The notes under the pieces were generated by a model. The model had not been told where the DNA came from and did no database searches. It was given only the letters and a program-made list of their open reading frames with translations. Below, piece by piece: positions 45,401 to 51,900 of a stretch of DNA of 64,000 nt (the stretch's first letter is position 1; every line of letters begins with the position of its first letter). This DNA is from Epinephelus fuscoguttatus. Taxonomy: Eukaryota; Chordata; Actinopteri; Perciformes; Serranidae. Location of the stretch: the NCBI RefSeq assembly GCF_011397635.1, contig NC_064762.1, positions 19,183,479 through 19,247,478 of the forward strand, written 5' to 3'. The position numbers were made by a program, and so were the translations under genes.

Positions 45401-47921
45401 GATCATTCACTATTTTCTACCATGTGCACTTTTTTTTTTACTTTTTGAAAAGCATACACATTTTTATTTCTCAAAAAATCCCACAAAGGAAAGAGAGAAG
45501 AGGTCTGCAGCACTCACACTACTTTTTGCTTTTATAAGGTATACTACGCAGCAATGTCAGTTACTGATTGTAAACATGCTCTCCACCAAAAGTGAAAGTA
45601 AAAGCCAACCCCAGATTCATTCGATATCTCCCCTCACTATATTTGTGTTTTTTTGGCACTGTGTCTCTTGCATGTCTGCTGCTTGCTGTCTGGCACCTAG
45701 TTGCTACCTTTTTGTAAAGCTCCAACCTCACCTGAGCGCTGTGGGGGTACATGCCCATAAGCATCCTGAGCACAGAAACTGAGAATTAAAGAAGACAATA
45801 CAGGCAGAGGGTAGAGTCTCTATAGAATAACAAACTACCTCACACTTGTAGTGGGTCAAAAGTGATGATTGATAGAGATTACTACTATTAAAAGAGCCAT
45901 TATTTACCAAAAAAACTTAAGAAAAAAAATTGTCTGGAGCTGCAAAACATATTTGAGTACAGGTAACAACCTATTAAGTCTGAATTAGCCCATCAGCATT
46001 ACGAATAGGTCTAAATGAGAATTCATGAATATGATTTACTACAAGGTGGCAACTCTGCAGTGGGCTATTTATAATTAGTACTTTGCAGCGTTGGTGGTGA
46101 AAGCAAATGTCCGTCCACACATTATCAAATCCTTTATTTTCCTCCAAGACTTTTCCGTAGCCTCGTTAAAGAGACTCCAGGTTAGCCACCGCTACTGCAG
46201 TTCAGCAGAATTCAGAGTAAAAGGCACCAGGTTGTAGACGTGTAACGCACATTTTAGTTGATGAAACATTTTTTTATTTGATGTATAGGCTACACATTTT
46301 TATAGTTGTGAAATGCAATAATCACTTTAGGCCTACAACGATGACAAATGAAAATCTGAATGTTAAAAAAATGTTATTTATTTCCATATAATTTTATTTC
46401 ACAGCCACTGGGAGCCAGTGGAGAGGGTCGAAAGAGCCACAGGTTGCCCCTGGCCTAAGTCTACACATTGTTTTTAGGGAAGTCATGCATATTATAGTCC
46501 AAACATGACAACATGTAAAATGACAACAACTCAGAAGCGTCCAAAATCCTGACTACTACTGAGTGTATATTGTGTAGAGCAGTGGTTCCCAGCTGGTGGG
46601 TCACAGTCCAAAAGTGGGCCGCATGTTTGTTCTGAATGGACCACAGGTGTGTCACATTTGTAAAAAACATGCAGGAAATTATGTGTTTGATGCTCACAAT
46701 TTTCTGGTGGAGGAACACCCTCAAGAAGTTTTCATACGACTTCACAAAAAGCTTGTGAGTGGAGTTGAATTTGGATTTTCTCAAAGCTATAGTCTTAATT
46801 ATATAAGCCTGATGGTCTTGTATTCATCTTTGTAGTATGCAATATAACCATTCAAAAAGCCCCTCTCCTGCATAACTTGTTATCGAGCTGTTATTACAGT
46901 GAAAGGGGCTGGAAAGAGGATGTGTTCAAAATGTTTTCTTTATGCCCATGTTTCATTGGGCTCATTTTAGCCAGTGAAATTAGGCTAAATCACAGAGTAA
47001 CTCATAAAAAAATTGCTGCCTTATGCCACTATATTGTTAGGTCTGTGGTGTGGTCTCGATCAGCTGACTTTAATCTTTTTATTGATCTAGATCATGAGGA
47101 GAATTCCATACAGACTTAATTTAGCTCAATTTAATAAGAACGATGCAAGGCTTTCATGAAAACTAACTTCAAATATATTGGAAAAACAAATTCTAAACGC
47201 TTATTATACTTTGTAGGAGATAATTTATCATAAGAGATTTGAGGATTTGATTATCATATTAACTCCTTTACCTCGGCAGCAGAGCCTCCACATTTGTTTC
47301 CAGCTGTTGTGACGTGGGGCTCTTTATGTTTTGGAAGCTGACTGCCGTCATCTTTAGAGTCAAGCCTCGGTGGAGGTGGGTTCAAGTACACGCTGTTACT
47401 GTAGTTCTTAAGGATGTGCTGCAGCTCACCCAGCTGCCTGAGAACTTTTCCTTGCTCAGCATCTTTCCTCAGAGAGCCAGACTGAACCAGGCGATCATAG
47501 TGTCCACTGAGGGCACTGATATCTGCTGCAGGAGAGGAGCAGGATGATGCGGATGAACTGCATGTCCTCCAACTGGTGTAACCTTGAAGCATTACAGCAA
47601 AAGCAGTCTGTGTTAATCGTTACACAAAGCTCACAGAAATAACTTCATTCTATTAGATGCAATGAAACCGTGATTGGAAAGAAATGCCACTGTAGTCAGG
47701 TGTGATGTAGAGGTTATATGTGCTGCAGCCAGTAAAGTTATCTAAGAGGACAGGTTTTAACACACGATATCTCCTACTACGTACGACATGACGGAAAGAC
47801 ACGTACCTTTTCCGGTGCAGATAACTGACAGTCGGCAAATTATCTTAGAGGTCAGAACAGTGTCTCTTAATAAAACATTTAGTGAGCATCTGACAGCTGC
47901 AGGGACCGTGTACGTCGCCAT
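4610..47921 (-). CDS. afg1l: AFG1-like ATPase (AFG1L/LACE1), complete 13-exon coding region
   Basis: This gene encodes the mitochondrial AFG1-family AAA+ ATPase, known in yeast and mammals to act in mitochondrial protein quality control. I joined 13 coding exons by GT-AG sites and reading phase: 47807-47921, 47272-47582, 43051-43120, 42844-42945, 42463-42590, 35334-35433, 29034-29092, 11840-11922, 10956-11026, 9598-9698, 8553-8693, 6164-6271 and 4610-4756. They total 1536 nt, predicting 511 residues plus TGA. Visible landmarks are a basic, hydroxyl-rich N-terminus fitting a mitochondrial presequence, Walker A GDVGTGKT (about 163-170), Walker B LLCFDEF (about 235-241), a sensor-like ATSNR (about 268-272) and the family's conserved C-terminal EEEIFASQR block. 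From memory the human protein is about 481 residues; the extra length here is mostly a linker before Walker A, including a run of seven prolines. It is divergent from SNX3, as in mammals. No canonical AATAAA follows the stop closely, so the 3' UTR end is unplaced. Confidence 0.95.
5318..6124. mobile_element. TTAA-flanked foldback MITE (807 bp) in AFG1L intron 12
   Basis: Perfect TTAA copies flank both ends (5314-5317, 6125-6128). The termini are AGGAATACTTCACCC inverted. Most of the element is two long diverged arms: the ~5390-5550 block (with ATCCAAAAACAGAG and TCATGCAGTATAATCCAAG) recurs inverted at about 5770-5940. It lies 39 bp from AFG1L exon 12. A shorter relative is at 34691. Confidence 0.82.
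6164..6271 (-). CDS. afg1l: AFG1L coding exon 12
   Basis: It encodes [15 protein letters not shown], then [20 protein letters not shown] and G, corresponding to VRIICSASTPISSLF...SRILMDDLGLS in mammals. Acceptor TCCCAG, donor GGG|GTAAAA, phase 0 on both sides. Confidence 0.91.
6272..8552 (-). other. afg1l: AFG1L intron 11
   Basis: The intron runs from the weak GTGCTC donor to TCCCAG. It contains the 7311-7655 foldback and a segment near 8018-8070 (ACTTGGTTATGGTTTGGAAA) that resembles part of the 55.8-kb nested element (ACTTGGTTAGGGTCAGGAAA). No other exon is seen. Confidence 0.6.
7311..7655. repeat. Foldback/inverted-repeat element
   Basis: TGGGTCAGGTGGGAGCTAAT at the left pairs with CTAGCTCCCACCTGACCC at the right, and AACATTGTGCCCACCCTACA pairs with the block near 7536-7570. 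The centre holds CTCCCCTGGTCACCAGGGGA (7421-7440). It is likely a MITE, but I could not place target duplications. Confidence 0.6.
8553..8693 (-). CDS. afg1l: AFG1L coding exon 11
   Basis: The exon encodes [20 protein letters not shown], then [20 protein letters not shown] and DSFYDNK, a strong match to the mammalian PLGASDYLE...RFITLIDNFYDLK block. The donor AAG|GTGCTC is unusually weak, but the boundary agrees with the mammalian protein and with exon 12. Intron retention here would add eight residues (VLYLYDKL) and then stop. Confidence 0.93.
9598..9698 (-). CDS. afg1l: AFG1L coding exon 10
   Basis: It encodes [20 protein letters not shown] and then [13 protein letters not shown]. The CGS/T-x-ADCTF-x-ELC motif is diagnostic of the AFG1 family. 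Acceptor CCATAG, donor AGA|GTGAGT. Confidence 0.95.
10608..10935. mobile_element. Half copy of the GGGACAGTTCACC foldback family
   Basis: It matches the right half of the 54819-57251 element: CTGCTCACAACAAGGTCTGT, GAGAAGGCAGACATCTCTAT and GGGGTGAACTGTCCCT occur in the same order. It ends about 20 bp from AFG1L exon 9. The left arm is missing. Confidence 0.7.
10956..11026 (-). CDS. afg1l: AFG1L coding exon 9
   Basis: It encodes [20 protein letters not shown] and QKS, corresponding to the TSEADVEAVMDKLFDELAQK region of the mammalian protein. The acceptor TTGTTCAG keeps frame with exon 8; the alternative AG four bases on does not. A long (CA)24 tract on the plus strand begins about 13 nt upstream of the acceptor AG. 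Confidence 0.93.
11041..11088. repeat. (CA)24 microsatellite at AFG1L exon 9 acceptor
   Basis: A pure 48-bp CA run; on the transcribed strand it is (TG)n, ending about 13 nt before the exon 9 acceptor AG. It replaces most of the usual polypyrimidine tract. Confidence 0.97.
11418..11454. repeat. TG-rich microsatellite
   Basis: GTGTGTGTGTGTGTGTGCGT-type run in AFG1L intron 8. Confidence 0.9.
11840..11922 (-). CDS. afg1l: AFG1L coding exon 8
   Basis: It encodes [16 protein letters not shown], then [12 protein letters not shown], with the last leucine codon split. It corresponds to EYCNTVQLDSGIDYRK of the mammalian protein. Donor CT|GTGAGA. The acceptor is preceded by a TG-rich pyrimidine/purine tract (GTGCGTGTGTGTGCAG). 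Confidence 0.94.
12048..12176. mobile_element. Truncated hAT-type MITE
   Basis: It matches the right part of the 2423-2752 element: CTCTGTGCC-AGAAATTCACTG, then TGCGGTCCATTC and CAAGTTGGGAACCA. The left end is lost. Confidence 0.65.
12212..12922. mobile_element. Probable hAT-like element rich in CTCAAGTAA motifs
   Basis: It starts CAGGTGGAATGCTG and carries repeated ACTTAAGTAAAAGTAC, ATTACTCAAGTAAA and TTACTTTTC motifs, as in the 41230-42276 element. The right end near CACTACCCACCAATG is approximate and no clear duplication was found. Confidence 0.5.
13295..13657. mobile_element. hAT-type MITE with perfect 8-bp duplication
   Basis: Termini are TAGGGATGAGCGAGTAC and, inverted, TAGGGTTGAGCAGCATAC. 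The flanks are identical: CCAGATAT at 13287-13294 and 13658-13665. Internal (ATCTGT)n repeats lie near 13317-13380. No coding capacity. Confidence 0.9.
15185..15890. mobile_element. hAT-type element with CAGAGGTGG ends
   Basis: CAGAGGTGGAAGCCTCGAG at the left and CAGAGGTGGGAGTAAATCAT inverted at the right; subterminal GACTTGACTTGAGTCCGACT-type repeats occur at both ends. Flanks ATGCGCAG and GTGTGCAG match at 6 of 8 bases. Confidence 0.8.
17998..18065. repeat. GA/GGGA-rich low-complexity tract
   Basis: GAGAGAGAGAGAGA and GGGAGGGAGGG runs make long spurious reading frames here. Confidence 0.85.
18150..18182. repeat. (TG)n microsatellite
   Basis: About 16 uninterrupted TG units in AFG1L intron 7. 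Confidence 0.95.
18775..19345. repeat. Repeat copy A, uninterrupted relative of the 22.0-24.8 kb element
   Basis: It aligns in order with four separated blocks of the 22001-24797 element: the GTTTTTCTGT block, GGCAAACAAACGTTTATGA, CTGTAAAGCCATGTTTGGCA and ATTTCAGGCATTTAAC. It lacks both insertions found there; TAA at 18993-18995 and TTAA at 19033-19036 mark the unoccupied sites. Confidence 0.75.
22273..23030 (+). mobile_element. PIF/Harbinger-type element, degraded, nested in copy B
   Basis: Termini GGCCCCGATCACA and, inverted, GGCCCTGATCACACAG. The flanks are TAA and CAA, and copy A keeps a single TAA at the equivalent place, supporting a 3-bp TAA target as in PIF/Harbinger. It holds a fragment of Harbinger-like transposase. 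Confidence 0.78.
22547..22783 (+). pseudogene. PIF/Harbinger transposase fragment (N-terminal region)
   Basis: The frame includes [20 protein letters not shown], then [20 protein letters not shown] and [10 protein letters not shown]. The pattern W-x-H-x-I...EY-x-x-L-x-x-EL...F-x-x-YF-x-M...FD-x-LL-x-x-V is typical of the N-terminal part of Harbinger/HARBI1-like transposases. Only about 50-60 residues remain, the frame ends at a stop after VYKL, and the DDE catalytic core is absent, so this is a dead fragment. Family assignment is from memory of the motif, not an alignment. Confidence 0.65.
23068..23969. mobile_element. TTAA-flanked MITE (902 bp) nested in copy B
   Basis: Termini AGGAGTCATCACCTGG and, inverted, AGGAGTCATCACCCGG. 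Flanks are TGAA and TTAA, and copy A has a single TTAA at the matching place. An internal poly(A) run lies at about 23142-23166. No transposase is seen. Confidence 0.82.
25440..25535. repeat. Interrupted TG microsatellite
   Basis: Several (TG)n blocks separated by TATG and GAGAC; they produce a cysteine/valine-only spurious frame. Confidence 0.92.
25940..26060 (+). mobile_element. LINE 3'-tail fragment
   Basis: GACCCAGACTCCCTGGCAGA, then AGAGATACTGTATCTCAATT and CCTTTCTGGTTAAATAA resemble the 3' end common to a teleost LINE group, followed by an A-rich tail. No reverse transcriptase is present. Confidence 0.5.
26681..27742. mobile_element. GC-rich element with inverted GGGCTNTAGTTTC ends
   Basis: Ends GGGCTGTAGTTTCGC and, inverted, GGGCTCTAGTTTCCC bound a 1.06-kb island much richer in G+C than its surroundings, with GCGCCACCCTG-type repeats near the right end. 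Open frames up to about 107 codons occur but resemble no family I know. Target duplication is not clear, so the superfamily is unassigned. Confidence 0.5.
27870..28110. repeat. Possible interspersed repeat fragment
   Basis: GGGTGTAGATTTCAGGGGGG followed by ACACATCCCCCTCAATAT resembles a repeat often met in fish genomes. Boundaries are guesses. Confidence 0.3.
29034..29092 (-). CDS. afg1l: AFG1L coding exon 7
   Basis: This 59-nt exon encodes [20 protein letters not shown], matching [20 protein letters not shown] of the mammalian protein. Acceptor TTTCAG, donor AAG|GTAGAG, phase 1 in and 0 out. The 17.1-kb intron 7 follows. Confidence 0.94.
29635..31250. mobile_element. TTAA-flanked foldback element (1.6 kb)
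   Basis: Perfect TTAA flanks at 29631-29634 and 31251-31254. Ends AGCGATAGTTCAATATTTTG and, inverted, GAAACAGTTTGGCATTTTGG. The arms pair over several hundred bases (GAGATCAATACCACT / GGCAGTGGTATCGATCTTCT). A minisatellite lies between the arms. In AFG1L intron 6. Confidence 0.8.
30600..30880. repeat. Diverged minisatellite, about 60-bp unit
   Basis: Three to four imperfect units share the order ACACCC-TGTTC-GCAGCAC-AAA-CCAC-GTAAAAG and GAAAC/TAAAA. They create a repetitive minus-strand frame that is not a gene. Confidence 0.65.
31367..32179. mobile_element. hAT-type element (813 bp) with target duplication
   Basis: Starts TAGGGATGTTCCTGGCGAC; the inverted right end is TAGGGATGGGCGCGATTAGT. 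Flanks CTTTAGAT and CTTCAGAT match at 7 of 8 bases. Internally ACTAGTCTA and CGTTTAATCG motifs recur. Confidence 0.82.
32260..32646. mobile_element. Partial copy of the GGGACAGTTCACC foldback family
   Basis: AAGCTGCTCACAATGAGGTC, GAGAAGGCAGACATCTCTAC and GGGTGAACCGTCCCTGTAAA match the right arm of the 54819-57251 element. The left part contains GTAACGTTAGCTAGCTCAGT, also shared. Confidence 0.7.
34691..35094. mobile_element. TTAA-flanked MITE (404 bp), relative of 5318-6124
   Basis: Perfect TTAA flanks at 34687-34690 and 35095-35098. It starts GGGAGCACTTCACCC and ends AAAGTATTCCT, with internal ATGACCATTTGTGTATCA and GCATGAGCTGTGTGAAAGTT as in the longer relative. It ends 239 bp from AFG1L exon 6. 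Confidence 0.82.
35334..35433 (-). CDS. afg1l: AFG1L coding exon 6 (AAA+ core)
   Basis: The exon encodes [19 protein letters not shown] followed by [14 protein letters not shown], nearly identical to the mammalian AAA+ core after Walker B. Acceptor CTTTTAG, donor G|GTACGA, phase 0 in and 1 out. Confidence 0.95.
37183..37472. mobile_element. hAT-type MITE (290 bp) with perfect 8-bp duplication
   Basis: Ends CAGTTGTTCCCAACTGG and, inverted, TAGTGGTTTCCAACTGG; identical GTGTAAGA at 37175-37182 and 37473-37480. It is the reverse-orientation relative of 2423-2752. Confidence 0.92.
40030..40300 (-). mobile_element. LINE/SINE 3'-tail fragment, minus orientation
   Basis: AAGATAAGATAGGCTTTATT followed by GTCCAAAAGGAAATTCGTCT is the inverse of a 3' end shared by many teleost non-LTR elements. 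The body is short and degraded. Confidence 0.5.
41230..42276. mobile_element. hAT-like element with CAGTGGTGG ends, interrupted
   Basis: Left CAGTGGTGGATAGTG, right inverted CAGTGGTGGAAAAAGTG; subterminal ACTTAAGTACAATTTTGA and TTTTACTCAAGTAAAAG motifs. The flanks CTAGCAGT and CGGACAGT match at only 5 of 8 bases. A LINE-tail-like segment sits inside. Confidence 0.65.
41370..41895 (+). mobile_element. LINE 3'-tail-like insertion inside the hAT-like element
   Basis: Repeated TGTGCAATA motifs, then GGCACAAGAATTTCATTTGC and GATAAATGAAGTTGTATTGA, resemble the 3' UTR end of teleost non-LTR elements. The hAT-like sequence resumes with ACTCCACTACATATATTTGA. Boundaries are approximate. Confidence 0.45.
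42391..42434. repeat. (AC)22 microsatellite at AFG1L exon 5 donor
   Basis: A pure 44-bp run; on the transcribed strand it is (GT)n starting 28 nt after the exon 5 GTGAGC donor. Confidence 0.97.
42463..42590 (-). CDS. afg1l: AFG1L coding exon 5 (Walker B)
   Basis: It encodes [12 protein letters not shown], then [12 protein letters not shown] and the Walker B segment [11 protein letters not shown], with D239 and E240 as predicted Mg/ATP-hydrolysis residues. Donor CAG|GTGAGC, phase 0. A (CA)22 tract on the plus strand lies 28 nt inside the following intron. Confidence 0.94.
42844..42945 (-). CDS. afg1l: AFG1L coding exon 4 (Walker A)
   Basis: The exon encodes the glycine-threonine-glycine-lysine-threonine core of the P-loop, then [20 protein letters not shown] and NGFMLDIHK. 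The split glycine codon comes from exon 3 and the split arginine codon is completed by exon 5. Donor is GTTAGT. Flanking introns are short (105 and 253 bp). Confidence 0.93.
43051..43120 (-). CDS. afg1l: AFG1L coding exon 3 (proline run and start of P-loop)
   Basis: This 70-nt exon encodes [14 protein letters not shown] followed by GFYIYGDV. The last part is the start of the Walker A strand, matching GLYVYGDV in the mammalian protein. The polyproline stretch is not in the human protein as I remember it (SRSKPPRG). Donor G|GTAAGA, phase 1. Confidence 0.9.
43121..47271 (-). other. afg1l: AFG1L intron 2 (4.2 kb)
   Basis: Mostly unique-looking DNA. Open frames at 44054-44440 arise from CT/CCCC-rich sequence and show no family signature. 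A hAT MITE fragment starts at 46580. Confidence 0.55.
46580..46665. mobile_element. hAT-type MITE fragment
   Basis: CAGTGGTTCCCAGCTGGTGG followed by GTCACAGTCCAAAAGTGGGC matches the end of the 37183-37472 element. Similarity is lost after about 85 bp. Confidence 0.7.
47272..47582 (-). CDS. afg1l: AFG1L coding exon 2 (N-terminal region and linker)
   Basis: The acceptor ends CAAG and the donor is GAG|GTAAAG, phase 1 in and phase 0 out. It encodes residues 39-142. The stretch [19 protein letters not shown] aligns with the N-terminal helical block of mammalian AFG1L (GPLDHYDFLIKAHELKDD), followed by a diverged linker containing PPPP, K/H-rich and GGSAAE segments. An in-frame ATG just upstream, in the intron, is not the real start. 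Confidence 0.88.
47807..47921 (-). CDS. afg1l: AFG1L coding exon 1 (start codon)
   Basis: The exon encodes residues 1-38 plus one base, from ATG at 47921 to a strong GTACGT donor. The protein begins [20 protein letters not shown] and is rich in R, S, T and L with few acids, as expected for a mitochondrial presequence. The start was chosen because it is the first in-frame ATG, sits in a good context (ATCATGGCG) and the exon joins exon 2 in phase 1. Confidence 0.85.
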
Positions 47922-48757
47922 GATGGTTCAAAACGCGAAACTTTATTGAAACTCATCTGACACAAATAAGCCGCATGGCACACGCAAGGCACAAATCAGA
48001 CTGTGACTCGTTTTGAATACATTTTATCAGATGTAACACGTGTCTTAATTATTTAATTAACATTTATGCTTGTAAACAACTGAAACAAACAGCTGCACAT
48101 TTTAGACCGAACCAGATCCCTGCTGTTTTGCCTATATTACAAGATCATATCCGTTTTTATGAATAAGATTAAATATTCCGCTTGTTATTTTCAGAGTTAC
48201 GTTTTTCATTTTTTAATAATTGATATTATTTTGAGCATTAAATCCCAAAGCACGTCGGATCAGCTGTGTTTTTACATTTCAGCAGCAATTTTTTCACACT
48301 GCGAAGCACGATTGGTCCGAATTATACAAATTAAATTATTACAAATGTGAATATCGTCCAAAAAAATGCGATTACAGCCCCTGTGCCCGCTGGCGAGTTG
48401 TAAACAAACGGAGCGGCGTCAGCTGAACCTCAGCTGATCGGAAGTGAAGCGCGCTGGCCCTTCAAGCACGCGATAGTAAGAGACTGAGCAATACCGGAAG
48501 TTGTATGAATTGCCTTCAACATAAAAGTTATAGTTAGAACTTTTCGGTATGTAAACCATAAAATCACGTGCAAAATGAATGTATAAATCTATGCTGTCAT
48601 TAAATCGAGACACTGCTCTAAATAGGTGCATTTTTCTTGTATTACGCGGACACAACACCCGCCATGTTTTTTATTTTGAAGGCTAGTACCGGAACGTAGA
48701 TATTTGCATCCTGGCTAACTTGACACTATCTCGAGCTACTAGAAGGACAGGGAAGAA
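47922..48757. promoter_or_regulatory. Shared divergent promoter region of AFG1L and SNX3
   Basis: 836 bp separate the two start codons. Visible motifs are two ETS-like GGAAGT sites (CGGAAGTG 48439-48446; CCGGAAGT 48494-48501), two CACGTG E-boxes (48037-48042; 48565-48570), a YY1-like CCGCCATGTT (from 48659), and an ATTTGCAT octamer (48702-48709) close to the SNX3 ATG. There is no obvious TATA box at a sensible distance. This fits a housekeeping bidirectional promoter, but transcription start sites are not visible in sequence. Confidence 0.6.
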
Positions 48758-48919
48758 ATGGCTGATACCATAGCTGACACAAGAAGGCTCTTCACCAAGC
48801 CTCAGAACTTAAATGACGCTTATGGACCTCCGAGTAACTTTCTAGAGATTGACGTGAGCAACCCTGAGACCGTCGGGGTTGGCAGGGCCAGATATACCAC
48901 GTATGAAGTCAGACTGAAG
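48758..48919 (+). CDS. snx3: SNX3 coding exon 1
   Basis: It encodes residues 1-54, [20 protein letters not shown], then [20 protein letters not shown] and [14 protein letters not shown]. The ATG lies in AAGAAATGG, and the donor is AAG|GTGAGC in phase 0. It covers the disordered N-terminus and the first PX strands. Confidence 0.96.
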
Positions 48920-51900
48920 GTGAGCCTGCAGTACAAGTGCTAATGACGTTAGCTTTTAAGCTAGCTACCTGAGCTATCTAACGTCTCTCCTGTAACGTTA
49001 ACGTTAGTCTAAGAAAGTTATGACTACCTGACATCGGGATCAGAAAGCCCCGAATACAATCACAAAGTCAATATTTAAACGTGTTAATGACTATCTACTA
49101 TGAATAGGGCGTTAATTGCGAAACGTGTAAGCCAACGCTCGTTAGCAGGCTAACAACATTCGTTATACTAGCTAACACTGGTTAGCTATCTGTCATTAAG
49201 CTATCTTGTAATTGATGTTAGCAGTGAGTCGAGGTTATTTGACTGACATTAGACGTTTGTTAGTACGCCAATGAGTAATTTGGACAATATTTAAGAGTAC
49301 GGTGAACCTACTAGTGTTTGCTTTGCTGCTATCAAACATGTTCCTATTGCTTTGCTAAAGAAGGGAATTTGTTTACATTACTCTCAAGTGTTTTTCCACA
49401 GAGGCGTGAGAGTGCAGCTGTTTTACAAATTCATACAAGTCATATATCTCCCAACAATAATTATATAACCCCTTCAGCAAGCTGAATAAACCATGATTAA
49501 ATAACTCCTCCTAAAAGTTAAGGCCTTCCTGAATAGTTCAGAGTTGAACTCCAGCCACACCCAAACTTTTTACTGCAAATAATAGATAACAGAATTAGAT
49601 ACACTGAATGGCCATCCCTAAAGGCCTGTATAGCCAAATTGCCAGCTCTCTCCTTCCATTTACACATGCAAATATCACTATAGTAGGGATGCTGATTGGC
49701 TTAACAGTGCTTTAGTTTGTCCTGACTTTACTTATTAGTCATCCCAACTAGTATATTTCAGCACCCGGCTAAAGGGGAAAAAACTCAACAAGTCAGCTTC
49801 TCTGTAACTGTCGACAGGATGCTGCCTATCCTTTCCAGTCTCTTCCACCCCCCCCCCCAACACACTTCCTTCCTCCTACGCTACTGAAGGACTTGCAGAG
49901 GAAAACAAAGGCTTTATTTTTTAGACAAGATTCTGCCATCCATTGTTGAGCTAGCAGTTGATCTAAATGCCTGTGTAAAGAAACATGTAAAATTGTTACG
50001 AAGTGCTTGTGAAATGTGACTTGTTAGACTCTTGGCTTACACTGTCCGGAAATTTGGCTTCATTGAGCAACAAGTGACGAGAGTAACGGTTAGACAGTCC
50101 AAGCTATTGCAAAACAAAGATCATGTTCATTTCCCTCAGTCAGTGCCAAGTCAGCTTAAATTAATTTAGACCACTTTTAAACAATGATAGTACTATACTT
50201 CAATGAATCAACACATAGCAGGCAATGATCATACTAAATTATTAACAAAAACAATCTCAAGGCCCACTTACCCGCATGCTTTGGAGCTTTTGGCCATGCC
50301 ACTCAGTCTTTATCAGCAGATGGGAGTTTGCTCTGTTGTCATTGAACTGTGGATGTTCAAACTTGGCCAACGTGACTGAGAAATCCCAGAGGTGCTCAGG
50401 ACAATGGAAAGTTAAAATATCTACAGTTGAATGACAACTCAGCAGACCTCAGATTTAGAGGATCTTGGGCTTAGATGGGTGTTTTTCGCCTGCTGTTTCT
50501 GAGAACAAGCTCAAATTAGGCATTGTTTCAGGGCCCAGTTATAATGTGATCAGCTGAAAGAGTCTTTATTCAACAAAAACATAAGAGAAAGTCATATTAT
50601 TTTAAAATGGCACCATTTTCAGGATTTGGCAAAAAGTTTTTTTCCAAAGACATTTGCATGCTTCATTTTTCATCAAGTCTGTCATCACATACAATTTGGC
50701 ATCAATTGAGCAATTCTGGGACTCCACTGAATGCAGTGTTAATGTGCAGGCTGTATTGAGAGTCTGGTACTGTCAGGCAGTCAATGTCTCATCTGATTGC
50801 CTCATCTCTTATCTTTAAATTGTCATTTCAGTTGACTGACACCCCTGTAGTTAGTGGCCTGGCGTATTTAGATTGGCGAGCAGCCCTCACGTATTTATAG
50901 TTTCCCTTTACCTTAAAGAAATGGGTTGAGGGAAGAGAAGCCGTCTCCAGGCATTAGCGTTGAATATAAGGCTACTGTACTTGATTAGCGTGTAATAATT
51001 AGCATATGCGTGTAATCAGCATTATTGTGCACCTCATAGCCCTGTGTGACCCTGCTTTGCATAAGACCACAGAAGAAGCGGCGCATCCCTCACTTCCCAA
51101 CAAATGTGGTGTCAACTTTGCTTTGCTTCTCTCCTTCTCCTTTCTTCAGCTTTCTTTAGAAGCATTTTCCTCCATCTCCAGCATGTTAAGAGCGTTAGCC
51201 ACAATGCCTCGGCCTGGAATGCATAGCCTATGCTTTGCTCTTTTTGTTTCTGTCTTACTTATAATATTTAGAAGCACTTTAATTCCATCATCTAATTATG
51301 CCAGACAGTTTCTGTTTATAACTCATTCCCTTGTTTCCTGTTCTCACCGCTGTCCTGCTATCCACCCCGAAATCGAGAGAGCCCTTGTGGTCGCACTGAG
51401 AGAGTCTGCTTAATCCCCTCATTGAGAGAAGAGAAGAATGAAACAGGCCAGGGTGTGGGGGAGCTGGAGCGTTTATTCCCTATCCTTACCCCCCGCCCCC
51501 CACCCATAGGAGGGCAGAAAGCCACCCCCTTACCAGCCTTCATCCCATTGCCCACTTATCCCATTTCACTCCCAGCTGTGTGCAGTCAGTTGCTGAGTTC
51601 ATAATGTGTTACTGAAGCCCCTTTGATAACTATATATGGTTTAATGTATAGTGTACACACCGGAGCAAGGGCCTGTTCCTTCTATAAAATCAAGTTTGTC
51701 TGGACTCCATTTAAATAAATGTCAGTGTATGCATTTGGCTTGTGACTCATTCGCAATGTCTGAATGTTCATCAAGTTAGTGGAGAAACAAATAGTATAAA
51801 GATTAGATTATCACATGAGCAGCCAACTGGTTGCAGCGACTCTGAGGCAGGTTACACAGTCACTTGTTGACAACCGGGCCTGCATGTGGTGTTTAAAATC

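Noticed and set aside
46596..46835. 79-codon frame including a [12 protein letters not shown] segment
   Set aside because: It begins inside a hAT MITE fragment; the C/H spacing does not make a complete zinc finger, and nothing else supports a gene.
51006..51413. 135-codon plus-strand frame in SNX3 intron 1
   Set aside because: It starts in AT-rich DNA, has no family resemblance and no exon boundaries; most likely chance.
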